From assembly GCF_017654505.1 (NCBI RefSeq), contig NC_054545.1, positions 14,241,547 to 14,305,546 of the forward strand: a DNA stretch of 64,000 nt, in the 5' to 3' direction. The DNA is from Polyodon spathula. Taxonomy: Eukaryota > Chordata > Actinopteri > Acipenseriformes > Polyodontidae. A model generated the notes under the pieces. That model had not been told where the DNA came from. It was given only the letters and a program-made list of their open reading frames with translations, and made no database searches. The translations under genes and the position numbers were made by a program. Of the stretch, positions 45,600 to 61,091 are shown piece by piece (positions within the stretch are counted from its first letter, which is position 1; each line of letters begins with the position of its first letter).

Positions 45600-48500
45600 A
45601 AAAGTAAACTACCTTCAATGCTTAGAAATAAATAGAGTGTAGCTCACAAACTAATGGGATCAGGAATAACAATTCAATAATAAATGACTGCATAATACAA
45701 GCGACAATCGAGAGTGGATTATTTTTTGTAATCCACTCAGTTTGATTGATTATTGTGCATGGCTTTAAAACACATCAGCATTTTAAGGTAAAACTGTAGG
45801 AAAGTAAGTCAAGTATCATTTTGGCTATTGACTTTTTCAGTCTACCGAAGAAACGGAAAAAAGGTCATGGAAATCCTATTTTTTTTGTTGAATAACCCTC
45901 TCACACATGCAAATTTACATCTGAAATAATAAAAAGAAAGCAGTTCACATGAAGATTAAAATAGTTGTATTGTATTTGGCCTCACCTCCCAAACAGGTTC
46001 ATAATTATTGGCAAGTTCCACTGTTAGGGGCCTTACCCTTTAAGTAGTGTTGTGCATGTATACTATGCTTATATAAAAGCATGTGATTTTTCTCCACTTT
46101 TTTAAAAGGTCAAAGTTTAAAGTGTTCTTTAATTTAGGAACATTGCATACCATATCAGATTCCACTCATTAGTCAAACTGAATTTCGTTATTAAATTCAT
46201 GAACAATTAAAATTAAGCGAAACTGACATTTCCCTTAAGACTCAAGTGCAGCTGCAATGGCACTTCTGTTTTTATGGTCCAGGGAGTTGAACTGTGTCAG
46301 AACTCATTATTGTCTCTATTGAGGTAATGCAGACAGAGACTTTCTATTTTTGTTATTTCTGTGCTGGTTTTCTTTAATGTCCAATTTATGCAATGTGTTT
46401 TGTTTTTTGTTTTGTTTTGTTTTATTCATATTGAATTTGTTTATCAATCAATCATCCACCCTCATAATCTTAAATACCAGTTGTATTTTCTCTCTGTTTC
46501 CATGGCTACCTGGAGAACTCGGACCTGATCCCAGAAATGCAGTGCCATACCTTCCTTTGGCTTCACTTGACTGCGTGACGCTTTTCTTATTGTTTCATGT
46601 TTTATTTCAGGACCAAAAGTTCCATGATATGACATTTGTTTGTAACCTGAGAGAGGCAGAAATTTAGAATAGGCATTTGAAGGTATTTACCCTTTATTTA
46701 ACCAAAGGCCACACTGTAATTTCGTATTTACTTGGTGGCCAGAAAAAGCATCAAACATGTACTATAGCCACCTCTCTCTGAATGGTTGATCGGAAACCAA
46801 TTTAAATGTATGTTGTATGGAGGGCGCAAGTGGTTGGCTGACAAAACAGTAATAGTGGACCTCACCTGAACCATTTGCATCAAAATACACAAATAAATAA
46901 AGAAAGAAAGTAAACTTCAAATCCCAAGTGGTCTGGGGTGCTGAAAAACCTGCCGGGGGACCTGAAGGTCCTTGAGTTTGGTCAATGTGCTCAATTTAGA
47001 AATAATGTAGCAGTATTTACACAACTTCAGCATTAAATGGTTTTTTGAAACATGTCAATAAACATAGAATCTGTACAACATAAGTGGACTCTATCATAGT
47101 TAACTGTATATATCGAATAAAGCTCACACTGATTGCTTAATAAGCAGTGCCTAATCCTTATTAACCTGTTTGAGTATTGTTTATGGTCTCCCTCCACTTT
47201 TGCTTACTTTTTTTGTTTGTTTGTTTATTTCAATATTTGTTTCCAAATCACATACTCTACTAAAGGTGAGATTTACTGCAGTGGTCTCATTGCAACACAA
47301 GACGTGATAAGGTACAAGAGCTGTATTGCTATCTCTAAGCACTGCATCTGACAAATCTACAGATCCTGAAGAACCATTCACTTTCATTAGGGTTTCAAAT
47401 TTCAGAACTAGTATAAAACCTCTGTCTTGAAATTGATTTTTTTTTTTTTTTTGCCAAAATTCCTTTTGTGTAATTGATCAACTGACCTACACAATCAAGT
47501 TTTCATACTGAAATCTATATTTTATAAAATGTAAATTCTTAACAAAATATAATTTCCTGTTTTACTGTGTGTGTATTTTGGAGAACAGATTCAGATACAG
47601 TTGTGGCCTATTCCAGACCAAAACCAATCTATAATGTGGTCATTCTTGACATATAACTAAATTATATTTGTAAAAAAGAGGCAAGCAGTTACATTCGAGT
47701 CAGACTGACGAGGGAGGCGAGGGAGGTTGGAATCATTACAGTGGCCCCTATTCATTATATGAAATTTTAACATACACTTCGTTCAAAGGTTAGAGAGTGT
47801 ATTGAAATGGGAAAAAAAAAAATTATACCTGGAAACACAAGTGAAAGATTGCTACCGAACAAATTAAATACAGTAAATTCTCTCATTGGGACAAAAGCCA
47901 TGTAAAGACCAGATCACCATTAAGAAGATTACATTCTCAGTCCCTTTCAGTTTGCAGGCAATAAAACAAACTTCCTATTAAGTCCATTTTACTCTCTTTG
48001 GTGGTCGAAATATAGCATTAAGAAGACTGAAAGTCATAAAAACATGATGCACTGTATGGGTATATCCATGACTAGTCTACTAGTCTGCCTTGTAAAATGG
48101 ATTTGCCTTCTTAGATTGCAATAGCTCTCTTTTGCACAAAACTATCCCAGACCTATGGGATACTGGTTAGAGATACAGAAATAGCTAATTCTGTAAATAT
48201 AAATATAAATATCTTCATTTTACAGTATTCAAACGTTTCAGGTAACCTGTATATTTTTAAGAGAGACCCTGCTGAGTGAAACTCAGATACAAGCATGCCT
48301 TGAGCATGAAAAGAGCCCCTGAAGAATCCTTGGCATTCCAGCATGTAGACGAAAAACGCAACCGCTCTGTAAACATAATGATCATCCCACATTTCTGCTC
48401 TTGCAAACCACTTACGTTAGAGCCTTCACGCACCTAACAGTGAGCTTTCACAGAGTAAAAAAACAAACAGCCGAATTCCAAATAGCACCAGAGGTGAACA

Positions 48501-48690
48501 GATGAAGTCAAAGTAGTTATAAGGGGGAAAGAAGCTGCACTTTGCATCTGCTTCTGTTTCAATTCACGATCATCTGTAAATGTACTAGCTTTGTTTTTAT
48601 ACTGTGGTTTCTAAGTATCTCTTAATAACTTGCTCCCAATGATAACGAGAGGGACTAGAGCAGTTGAATATAATGATTAGAGCAGACCCT
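45600..48690. other. Intergenic or PAK6 5' intron, no gene seen
   Basis: No coding exon was recognised. A hairpin GAGTGGATTA / TAATCCACTC lies near 45711-45738. Confidence 0.45.
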
Positions 48691-48693
48691 TAC

Positions 48694-48791
48694 CTTTCTG
48701 TCTGTGGAGTGTCTCTCTGGAGGGACTCGTTGTGAGTGCATGAACGTTGCAAGCTGCCTCACGCCGCCTCTCACTGCAGGCTTCTGCTTGC
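48694..48791 (-). other. Candidate non-coding exon (5' UTR of PAK6?)
   Basis: On the minus strand the acceptor TTAGTTTTTTCAG|GC at 48792 and the donor CAGAAAG|GTAAGG at 48693 bound 98 nt that are GC-richer than the surroundings. PAK6 coding exon 1 begins with an acceptor and therefore needs an upstream exon on this strand; this is the best one I noticed. The exon contains an upstream ATG. It is a splice-motif prediction only. Confidence 0.3.
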
Positions 48792-48799
48792 CTGAAAAA

Positions 48800-51700
48800 A
48801 CTAATGTGCTCTTCCCTCAGGCTCATCCACGCAGCTCAAAGATCCTTTGTTGGAAATGACTCACCTAGCACGATTGCAAACTTCATACCTATTATCTTGG
48901 AGATTATCTTAAAGAGGCTGCTCCAGAATACAACATAATTTCACTTTTAATAAAGCGTTAGGTACGCCTGACAGGTCATTGCAGTTAAACAGGGGGCTGC
49001 TTCACAAGAGCCCTTCTTGTAAAGGTTATTCTGGTAAATGAATTGAAAGTAAATGTTAGCAAACGACACCTGGGGCCCCCTGTGCAGCTCAGTCTGACGA
49101 GTAAGTTAAGGTAATTGCTTTTGCAGTAAAATTCTTGTCTTGTTAGCTGAGCAATAAAAAGCATACACACATACACTTCTACTGTTACATAGGAGTGTAT
49201 GTAATTATATACTGGGGGTGCTGAAGTTCTCTCAAGCAGAAGGAAGTCTACCGATAACACACTTTGCTTGCTTGGCTGACCTATAGCACAGGAAGTAGTA
49301 AGGTATAAGTGAGCCTCTATCTATAGTATTATACTTGAAAAATCGAATTAAAGTAAAAAATGTATATCTTGTTGGACTCTTTTACAACAGAAATGATAAC
49401 TTCAACAACAAAATAATTGATGGTGAAAACAAAACGCAATGTTTACCTTACCACCCTGTTCTAGAAGGACCCCCTCTAATTGACTTTTAATGCAGATACG
49501 TGATGATTTTGTTTTAAAATACACCCCGGTAGATTACAGGAAGCTGTTGATTCATGTTACCCTAATCGTGTACTGTGTTGTAGGTCAGAATTACTCTAAT
49601 GGTTCAGGGTAAATATGGTTTGCAAGGGCATGTGACCTTCACAGGAAGTAATTAGGTATCAGACATCTACAGTTCTGTATTTAAAAATCCTGAAAAAAGG
49701 GCAAGACCTCAAAGCCCAACATAAGGGTATGATATTGTCAAGTACTGGATACCATGCCTTTAACCATTTAGTACCATTAGAACAGATTGTGTTTTTATTA
49801 CTATTTACTTATATCTATGGAAACCATCATGTACACAAAGGTGTCTAATGTATTTCCTAGATGACAAAATTAAGCATTATGGCTTCCTCTAGTCTGTGGA
49901 CCCAACACAAGGTGAGTTTCCAGGGAGTGGCCAGGGTTCTGTCCCTCATTACCTGTCATTTTGACATACAGAAAAACCTCACCAGCTCGTTCACAAGCTG
50001 GTCTTTTAATATAATTTATTTTAATCATATTTTCTGTTTGTGTCAGGTTTCAGATATTGTGTTTTGTTTTATTGTTTTTTTCTTTTGTTTTTTCTAAATC
50101 AGAGACTCAGACCAGTTACATAATGTTACAGCCACGTTTTCCTATGGTTTGTAAAACCAAAAAAAAAAGATTGTTTAGTTGTTTACAGCATTTTGGTCTT
50201 GGGTAATTTAACCAAATTGATGTTGGCTGCATTTGGAACTGCAGATGGAGGCCGGAATACTGAATACAAGGGTGGCCTTAATATTGAAGGTGTATGTGCC
50301 CTGCAGTTAGGAGAAAACCAGGACTGTAAAAAGTCCTTCATTGTGAAGTCATCTTTTACTGTGTGTTTTATTGTGTGTCACTTTTAGCAGCTACTTCCCA
50401 TTACACACACCCCCAGAGCACTAATAGTTACTAACATGAATCTTCTCTTTTGATGTCTGGGTTGAGGGGTACACAGATGGTTATTGTTATTAATCAGGCG
50501 AATGTAGCTGGGATTATCTAATTGAGGCAGGTGGCATGATACTGAAGTTACACAATTACATATCAAGCTGTACTTAGTCTCCGTGTTGTACACAGTGTCT
50601 TTAAAGGAATAGAATAAGAGAGCACAGTTTATTTCAGTGGTCTTTACTAAAAACTATTAAAATCCAAAGCCAAAAGAATCAAAATCTATTAGTAACCAGT
50701 AAAAACAAACACAGGAAGACCTGCAGCATGGTGTAAATGTGTTATCCCTGATTTGACTGATTTGTTAAGTTAGATTGCATCCTTTACATAATAGCTAATG
50801 CAGTCATACTCAACCATCTGCCTTTCAGACTCACTGCCATGTTGAACCAGTGCAACTTATTTACAGTGTTGGGTGTTTTCTAGTTTCTCTCCAACACATG
50901 CTTGATAGAAGCAAGGTTAAAGATTTCACAATAAATATTTACTCAGATTAGTGTATAACAATCTGCTCATTCAGGGCTCTTCAAATCAGCAAAAGTTTGT
51001 TTATATGGCCACAGGCACAAATAAACAGTGCTTCTTGCTTTCCTTTTTTAACCACCCTTGCTTAGCTGTGACACCTGCTGGGAGAGCTGGGTTGGGGCAG
51101 CTACAGGCTCCTCCACTGCATTACCTTTCACTAGCTGCAATTAGGACAGCAGAATTAAGAACTAGCTTATACAGGGGCCACAAAACAAAACAAAAAAACA
51201 AAAAACAGACATCTGTAAAAACAGTACTTTAATAAAACAAAATACACAAAGCAGAATGGCACACATCAGTTCACAACTGTGTACAAACACAAACAACCAA
51301 AAAAGGGTTTCAACCTTATTAGAATGTACAATATTTAATTGCTCGCCTCTTTCCTAATGCAGCACTTGAGAGCAAACAATCTGCCCCCAAGGAGATCCTT
51401 TTTACCCAATTATTTCTTAACATGAGCTTAAACATAACCTGAGCTCAGGTACCACTTACAATGGGAAATCTATAGATCTAGTGCCAGATCCAGGATAGCA
51501 ATTATGAGAAAATGAGACAGGAAGTGATCTTTGTTCATTGAGTAAACTTCTGATCATTCCACTACATGGCCTATGGCTAAATTGGCCACCATAAGAAAGC
51601 TATATATAGTAGAATACGTATACAAAAAAAACTGGCTAAACTTCTAACTACTTTATGATCAGTAGTATAAACTTTGGTCATGCTTCACTTGTTCAGACAA

Positions 51701-53465
51701 CTAGGTGACTGTGAATTTGAAACTAGTCTTATTTTTTTATCAGCAACAAATCAAGATCAAACAAGTTTCAGTAGGGGCTGTCAGCCCAGTTAATACGGTA
51801 GGTTGGCTCAATCAATCTCCCATTCGTCTTATGGAGGAGGTTAAAGGTAGGCAGATTTTATTGTCTTTACTGATTCAATTACTAATTAATCATTCACTTG
51901 AATCCCAGCGTGTGAACTAAATTTGTGCAATCCCCTTGCCGACATACTAATACACATTTTATCTGCACGCGAAGTGATTGTGCAATCCCTGTGCCTAAAC
52001 ACAAATAATCATTTCAAATCACCCGTGCACCAATACATACACACCACATAAAACATAAATCACAAAAATACACACAGGGGCGGGGCACCCCATCACAGTC
52101 CAGCACAGGTGAACCGTACAAAATTAAGTTCTGCTAACCTGATTGGCATCATATCTGGAGAATTCCTCTAAAACATATAATCAGTGAATAAAACCAACAA
52201 ACAAAAATGCCTGTGCAGGAAATCCACAACCTTCATGATGCAAATGGTAGCAGGAACATATATGTTTTAACCAAACCAAAGAACCAGGGACTGTTGCCCG
52301 AGTTAAATAAATTAATTATGGTGCCACCATAATTAAGCACAGCTATGGCAGATTAGATACCTACTATTTGAAATAGCAACATTATCAAATCAACCCTTTT
52401 TTATTATTAGTTTTGTATCCAGTAATACTGCAAATAGATAGTTTTAAAAAGATAATATTTAATAAAAGAACAATACTTAATTTATTTATGTAATGTTGCT
52501 TTCTGTTACCTAAATCAGTTCCAGCAATCAATTCCTGTACTGTATTGGAATGCAAGTAGATATGATGTCCGACAGCACAGGAAGCAATTATGTACCAGTA
52601 AAGAGCAGATTAAACTTTCAAAATCTATAGTGGGGCCATGGTACTTTTGCAGATATTTAATTTAAGGAAACTGCAAAAATCTCAACCAGCAGAGTTCCAA
52701 TAATTATGTTTTATTGCCAACAAGAAAAGGTAAGAAAATGTATTTTAAGACTAGGTTAGTATTCCCTTAAGGTGTGTATTCTAACTTAAACACACCCTAA
52801 ATTTAAAACTTAAGCATTCGTTAATACAAAGACAATATGTTTTTGCACAACAGTAGATACTGTAGCAGGCCTAATGCTGATAAGATTGAAGCCACTGACC
52901 CATTTAAACAATCTCTACTGTGTCTTTTTTGTTTAAATGTTCAAATCGAGGGCCAGGCATGTGATTTGCAGGCCGCTGTAGATATTCAACATCTGTTCTT
53001 GGGACTAAAAGTTTGGCTTCTTCTCGCAAGCAAGTGTCATCTGCTATTATGATTTGCTCTCTAATAACCCTTCCATTCTCGTGGCTCCCACAGTACACAT
53101 ACACATCTCTTTGCAGATGAGCTACCTTATAAATTTTTGTTTCCAAATAAAATTACATAGCTTATTCCAATAAAAACAAAGTGAGTTTCCAAAGATCGGT
53201 GGACCCCAAAACTTTAACACTACTACTGCTGTATTTTGTAATTTCAATATTGCTACAGCAATAAAGTTTGTTTAGGAGGAACTTAAATGCACCAAGCAAG
53301 CTTGAAAATAAACTTTATTCATATAGTAGACATTACAAAAGAGCAGAGGAAAGGGAATATTATTTTTCAGACAGCAGTAAAACTGGAGCTCTGTTCAACT
53401 TTTCAAAACAAAAAGCAATTGAAACACTGTTACTGCACTTTGAAACATACTGTAAGTCATTATCT
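48800..53465. other. Intergenic, no gene seen
   Basis: No conserved coding content was recognised. Short frames lack motifs and are not bounded by convincing splice sites. Confidence 0.45.
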
Positions 53466-53467
53466 AA

Positions 53468-53470
<3 letters not shown>

Positions 53471-53524
<54 letters not shown>
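53471..53524. repeat. (TA)n microsatellite, about 27 units
   Basis: An uninterrupted TA tract. Confidence 0.97.
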
Positions 53525-53525
<1 letters not shown>

Positions 53526-53529
53526 CTGT

Positions 53530-54890
53530 TGTGGTGTAAATCTGTAGAATGCTTTGTCATTGAGATTGAGTGTAGTTGGTGTTAATAGGTTCAATGGGGA
53601 CTTGACTTCTAATGAAGGTTAGAAGTGTAGTTCCCCCATGTTTTTTACTTTTGATTCCTAAATGTAAAATACACAGGTTTCTGACCACCACAGAGCACAC
53701 AGACAAGTGAACTGTGGATACGTGTGTGGAATGGGAAACCGTAACACTATAAAATTGAATATGAGTGAGGGATACATAAACTTTATATAGCTATAACTAA
53801 AAGTAAAAATGTTACCGTTATGTATTGTGCAGTTATAATTTATTAGTGCAACAAAACAGAAAGTCAACTGCAACGTTGTTCAAATGTAACTCTTGTCTCT
53901 TTCTGAAATGTTTGTTTCCAGAGTAAAGACTAACTGAGATCTTGAAATATTAATCCCTTTCTAATGCTTTCTACTCAGCAAGTCCTGGCACACGGACAAT
54001 GTGGACACTTGCAGCAGCTCTTGCCATTCAATCGTTCAGTTGTACAGCATCTTGGCAACCTAAAAATGTTTATATGCATTTCAAATATTTCACATAAATG
54101 CTTACCACACTGAAGCTATATCTGACCAAAAACATGTCACATTAACAAAAACAGCCAAGTTAGAAAATGTTGTGATATCTTTTTTTAAATTGGCCCCTTT
54201 TGTAGATATCATACAGTTAAGCCAGTTCCTTTGTTCTAACTTAACAGGTTTTGTAAATCAGATCAAGCAGCCTACAGCTGTCCAATGTTTTTTACTAAAA
54301 TAGGATATTTTGAAGACTAAATCAAGAGATGTCTTTTGTAGAACTAATTTATGTCTCTCAAGAGCCATAAACTGGACAGTCCCATCCTATAGCATAGGAA
54401 GAACAAGTTACCCAGAAGCAGGGTTTTTCTTTTTATAGACTAAAGTATAAATGCTGATATAAAGTTGCAGAAAAAAATCAGTTATCATTACTTAAAATCT
54501 ATGACTACATTAATGTCTACTATAGAGCTATAGTTGATGATTCAACCCCAGTTGTTGGACAAATGGAGATAAAAGGATTTAACCTTAGGTTACAATTAGT
54601 AATAATGCTAATGTCTTTTGGTTTCGCCACAAGTGCAAAGATATTCTTCCCTAGAGTGCTTCAATTATTAAAGCTGAATAATTGTTTTTAATTATTCATA
54701 CTGGGAAGGTTAATACATTGTAACCAATCCTGAAACCTACATTTAAACAAAAAAAAATTCGATGTTGACATGCTTAACTTAGTTTTAAATGCGCAGTACA
54801 AACTGTACCTACTAAGTATATAATGTTTTATGTTAAAAAATATCAGCTATATAGGTTTTCCTGTATCTTCCTCAAATGACTTCTAATGAC
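53530..54890. other. Intergenic, nothing recognised
   Basis: AT-rich sequence with no coding or repeat structure identified. Confidence 0.45.

Positions 54891-54894
<4 letters not shown>

Positions 54895-54943
<49 letters not shown>
54895..54943. repeat. (TA)n microsatellite
   Basis: About 24 TA units preceded by a duplicated AATGACTTCTA. Confidence 0.95.
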
Positions 54944-54949
<6 letters not shown>

Positions 54950-54952
<3 letters not shown>

Positions 54953-56145
54953 GACAAACTGTTCCAGCTGTGAAAAACGTAGCATTAACATTATTTAGCA
55001 TAAGTTATTGAGAGTACCACAATCTGTGGATATATGGGGTTGTCTGTTTGTGTTGCTAACAAGACGGCTGTCAACGATTGGGACGCCGAATTAAACCTCA
55101 TATTATTCTCTTAACGCGAAAACCACATATTCTGCTTTCTAATAAAAGTATAAAGCAGAGGCAGCTAAATTGTTGAAGAATTTCTTAAACATTAACACTC
55201 TGTGTAACATTGAACTGTTTGGAAAAACACAGACGCTTTAAATACAAATCAAAACTGAATTTATTGCAAACATATTCGTGTTTTCTTAGTTTTTGACTGA
55301 TAATGGTAATTTTGGTCAAGTTTTCAGAAAATACAATTTTACCCAAATTAGAAACAAATTCAAACATTTGATTTTGGGGCTTGAAGGAACAGTAGTGCTA
55401 AACTCTTTATTCATTTTATAATGTATTGGTGTTTTTCTTTGCACTCTTTTCATGATAAATGTATAAAATAACAAATTTGGAGTAAAAAGCTTTGAAATCT
55501 CTAAGTAATTCATTTATCTATTCCATGGATGGTTAAAAAGCAAATAAACAGCCAACCTTCTTATATGTATTACAAAATGCACTACAAACACAATGCAATA
55601 CCTGTTTTATAATAAATCAAGATCTGCAGAATATTTTTGGATTAAAGTAATCCAATAATTTACCCATAACCAAGCCTACTGTTAAATACTATATCTTGAT
55701 TTAAAATATAATTAATTCTTGCATGGAACAATTCAATCTGCAGTGCAAATCAGTAAGAGTCATTGTTTAAGATTACCCGTTCCTTCTCGTCACATCTCAT
55801 TGTCACCTTAATTATTCCAAATCAGTTTTTGACAGCTGTGTGATGAAAAGCCATTACACTGCCAATTTTATAATAAAAAAATTCATTATTTTTCATCTGA
55901 ACTTTACATCTCTAACTCTTGTTGCCTAAAGAGCGATTTGCTGGCAGCTTGGCTACTTGCAGACTTTGAATAAATAAATAAAAATGTACATCTGGGTGTA
56001 TTGATTTTCCTACAATAGAAAAAAAAACAGCACAAAAGTAACCAAGTTGTTAATGCAATTTACTTTGGTGTAATTTGTTGTAAAAACAATACGGCTGGCT
56101 ATTGCTAAGAAAATGTGGTTATTATTATTTCATTCATTATATATT
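54950..56145. other. Intergenic, nothing recognised
   Basis: AT-rich sequence leading to the microsatellite that abuts the Tc1 element. Confidence 0.45.
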
Positions 56146-56146
56146 A

Positions 56147-57782
<1,636 letters not shown>

Positions 57783-59120
57783 TAAACTGCAATGACTAAA
57801 ACAAAGCCCACGTAATTCACAGTATGGGCTCCTTTAGCCAAAGCAGACTTGATAAATTACAACGATTACATATTCCAGGCTGTTAAGTAAAAAGTAAAGT
57901 AACGGCTTACCTTAAAAGGCTAATATTCAACACCATTTAAAAAATAAATAAATACGTTTTAAAAATAAATAAATAAGCTAACCTTGTGCAGATTATCTCA
58001 CATACAGATCACTAAACAGTCATCAGATCATACAATTCCTGAAAGGTAAGATAAAAGCATCTGACCAGGAGATCGTGGTCACACCACACATTTCTGTGAA
58101 ACTCCATATTCATATCAGTAGGGAGAGGCACATGACCATTGCAAGGCCTACAGTAAGCAAAGCTGAATTTGTCTTTCAAATTAGTCACTGTTCCACAGGA
58201 GATATTACGGTTGCTCCAGAACAATTGATGACAGCGTATGTTAACGCATGAAGACTTTAATCATTTTACCAATATTGTCAGTGACCATTTTTGTCACTCA
58301 ATGGTTTTCGCCAATGTTAGTTAAGTACAGTATACGATAAGGGTTCACTTAAAGGGTGGGCTGGAGCCTGTGCAGTTTTTGGACTGTGTTAGACTGCACC
58401 AATAAGCAGTTTTATTTTGTATTTCATTGATAGTTTTACAGGGAATATATTATAACACATATCAGCAATCACTACATATGTATTCTCTATCATGGGAGAG
58501 CTGATAAACCTAACTGAAAATTAATTGTATGGGTTTATATTTAATTTATAAAAATAATTAACACTAAAGGCTAATCTTAATTTCAGTTTTCTCTGATGTA
58601 TTAGAGGCTAGTGTTTAAGTACTGAGCTTTTAGCTGGTTAACTTAATTCTTTCCATATCCACATGCCTTTAGAACCAAGATACTGTCTTGAAACTAAATG
58701 CAAATTCTAAATTGTTTTGACACAACAGTAACTACAGCGTCCTACAAGTAATGTTTTTGGAAGTTATATGGAGAAAACTTTGGAACACCTCCAATATGAC
58801 TGCACTTCAGGAGCAGATTGGCCTGTAGCCATATTGTAATTCTTATAAGCAAGTCTTCCAACCACATTTAATCCGATCTTTTTTGAATGTCCAATTAATC
58901 CTGAAAATTGGTCTGACTGACATGAAATGCTCGGTAATAGAAAGATGTGGGTTAATGGATGAATTTTGATACTGACTTGTTATTTATAGCATTGGCTGAT
59001 TTCCAATGGCCATGCAAAGCATTGGATGGAAATTTTTTACCAAGCAGGAGAAAACAGAATCTGCAAACTCTGCCAAGGAAATACGCCATTCAAAAGGAGA
59101 AATCGCAGTTAAATGTGCTC
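57783..59120. other. Intergenic, nothing recognised
   Basis: AT-rich sequence between the Tc1 element and the presumed BUB1B 3' end. No coding content was identified. Confidence 0.45.
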
Positions 59121-59168
59121 CACATTATTTTTATTTTATTTGCTTTTTTATTTTTAAATAAAGGCTAC

Positions 59169-59174
59169 TTTATT
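59169..59174 (-). terminator. Candidate BUB1B polyadenylation signal
   Basis: A minus-strand AATAAA lies about 825 nt after the BUB1B stop, with more AATAAA-like copies at 59124-59160. An ATTAAA at 59398-59393 is a nearer alternative. Cleavage cannot be located from sequence alone. Confidence 0.3.
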
Positions 59175-59998
59175 GATCTTTTTGGTAAGCAACTATGTCT
59201 GCATAACAACTGTAGATAAAGCATTCCACATTGAAATCCACAATGTTATTGTTAATGCAACACAAACCCAACAGGATGTTATGTTGTTTTCTTTCCAATT
59301 TCATTCCTGAGAAGTTATTAATGAGGTGTACTTGCGGCTCGCAGCCTGCAACATTCATCACAAAAATACATTTCAGTACTTAAAAAAACAACTTTAATTT
59401 AAGTACATATAAAAACAGCAGTGGTTTGAGTCCAGAAAAAAAAGATGCTAAAGCAAAGACAAAAATTATATTCCATGGTTGCTTTGTTTTTAGGGTTTTA
59501 TACTAACAGCATAATTAATAAAAAGGATGACTTTTCATTGAATACATGTTCAGGATTTCAGGTGCAAATGCCCTAGACCTCTTAACATGTGTTAATTATC
59601 CAAGTTATGTTCATACACAGGTTTAAAATATATTACAGTCCACTTATTCATCAAAATGTTAGACCACCTTTTCCCACATCCAAGCCTTTAAACTGATAAA
59701 GCATTCCTGGGAATTGTTGCAGAAAATAAAGATCTGTAAAATAATTCGGTATGGCTGTGCAGCTTGATGGATACAAAACCAAGACAAAATTGAATAAAAA
59801 CAATCATGTTTTGTACTTCATGCTGCCATATTTGCTTTTGTAAAAACATTTGTGAACATTTGTCAAAACATGTCTGTCTTTCACAGATTTTACAATGCTG
59901 CGCTTGCTTCTGTCAAATTGCTAATGGGTGCTCCAGTGAACTACAATACTGTCATTATGGGGTAAAAAGGGTTAAATGCCAGCTTCTAACCAATAGCC

Positions 59999-60161
59999 TC
60001 AAACCATAAAAAGGGCCAGATTAGCTTCAATGCTGTCTTGGAATGACCTCTCAATCTCTGCACTCATTTCCTGGTGAAGATCCGAGAGGATGGAAACAGT
60101 AGAACTGCCTCTGGGATTGAGCATCCTCTTGAAGTTGTACCATATGCCCTCGTCTAGGTTC
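59999..60161 (-). CDS. BUB1B: BUB1B (BubR1) last coding exon, partial gene
   Basis: After the acceptor TGACAG at 60162 the exon has one base of a split codon, then 53 codons and TGA (60001-59999). The peptide NLDEGIWYNFKRMLNPRGSS, TVSILSDLHQEMSAEIERSF matches in spacing the C-terminal end of vertebrate BubR1, which I recall as IW..LF..LLN...., TV..L..L..EM. BubR1 is a mitotic checkpoint protein that binds and inhibits the APC/C as part of the mitotic checkpoint complex; this part is the very end of its C-terminal pseudokinase region. The rest of the gene lies past the right edge. Its position next to PAK6 on the same strand is the vertebrate arrangement. The call rests on this match plus synteny. 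Confidence 0.72.
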
Positions 60162-60394
60162 CTGTCATTTACAAAAAAAATAAATAAATAAAATAAAACA
60201 CTGGTAAAGCAAGGGGGAAAGACGATGAGAATACATGGATTATAAATAACATTTTCTACTTCTTATTCTAAATATATTTATATTAAAATTAAGATATTCT
60301 ATGAAAGGATACTGCTATTGTAACCAATACATAAGAACATAAGAAAGTTTACAAACGAGAGGAGGCCATTCGGCCCATCTTGCTCGTTTGGTTG

Positions 60395-60961
60395 TTAGTA
60401 GCTTATTGATCCCAAAATCTCATCAAGCAGCTTCTTGAAGGATCTCAGGGTGTCAGCTTCAACAACATTACTGGGGAGTTGATTCCAGACCCTCACGATT
60501 CTCTGTGTAAAAAAGTGTCTCCTATTTTCTGTTCTGAATGCCCCTTTTTCTAAACTCCATTTGTGACCCCTGGTCCTTGTTTCTTTTTTCAGGCTGAAAA
60601 AGTCCCTTGGGTCGACACTGTCAATACCTTTTAGAATTTTGAATGCTTGAATTAGGTCGCCACGTAGTCTTCTTTGTTCAAGACTGAACAGATTTAATTC
60701 TTTTAGCCTGTCTGCATATGACATGCCTTTTAAGCCCGGAATAATTCTGGTCGCTCTTCTTTGCACTCTTTCTAGAGCAGCAATATCTTTTTTATAGCGA
60801 GGTGACCAGAACTGCACACAATATTCAAGATGAGGTCTTACTAGTGCATTGTACAGTTTTAACATTACTTCCCTTGATTTAAATTCAACACTTTTCACAA
60901 TGTATCCGAGCATCTTGTTAGCCTTTTTTATAGCTTCCCCACATTGTCTAGATGAAGACAT
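60395..60961 (-). pseudogene. CR1 ORF2 C-terminal segment
   Basis: The frame runs from the conserved RQCGEAIKKANKMLGYI through LVRPHLEYCVQFWSP, LERVQRRATRIIPGL and FFTQRIVRVWNQLPSNVVEA to FKKLLDEIL and a stop at 60395. This is the usual end of CR1/Rex1-type ORF2. It is in a different frame from the RT segment, separated by at least one indel around 60960-61095. Confidence 0.85.
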
Positions 60962-61091
60962 TTCTGAGTCAACAAAAACTCCCAGGTCTTTTCATAGATT
61001 CCTTCTCCAATTTCAATATCTCCCATATGATATTTATAATGTACATTTTTATTTCCTGCGTGCAGTACCTTACACTTTTCTCTATTAAATG

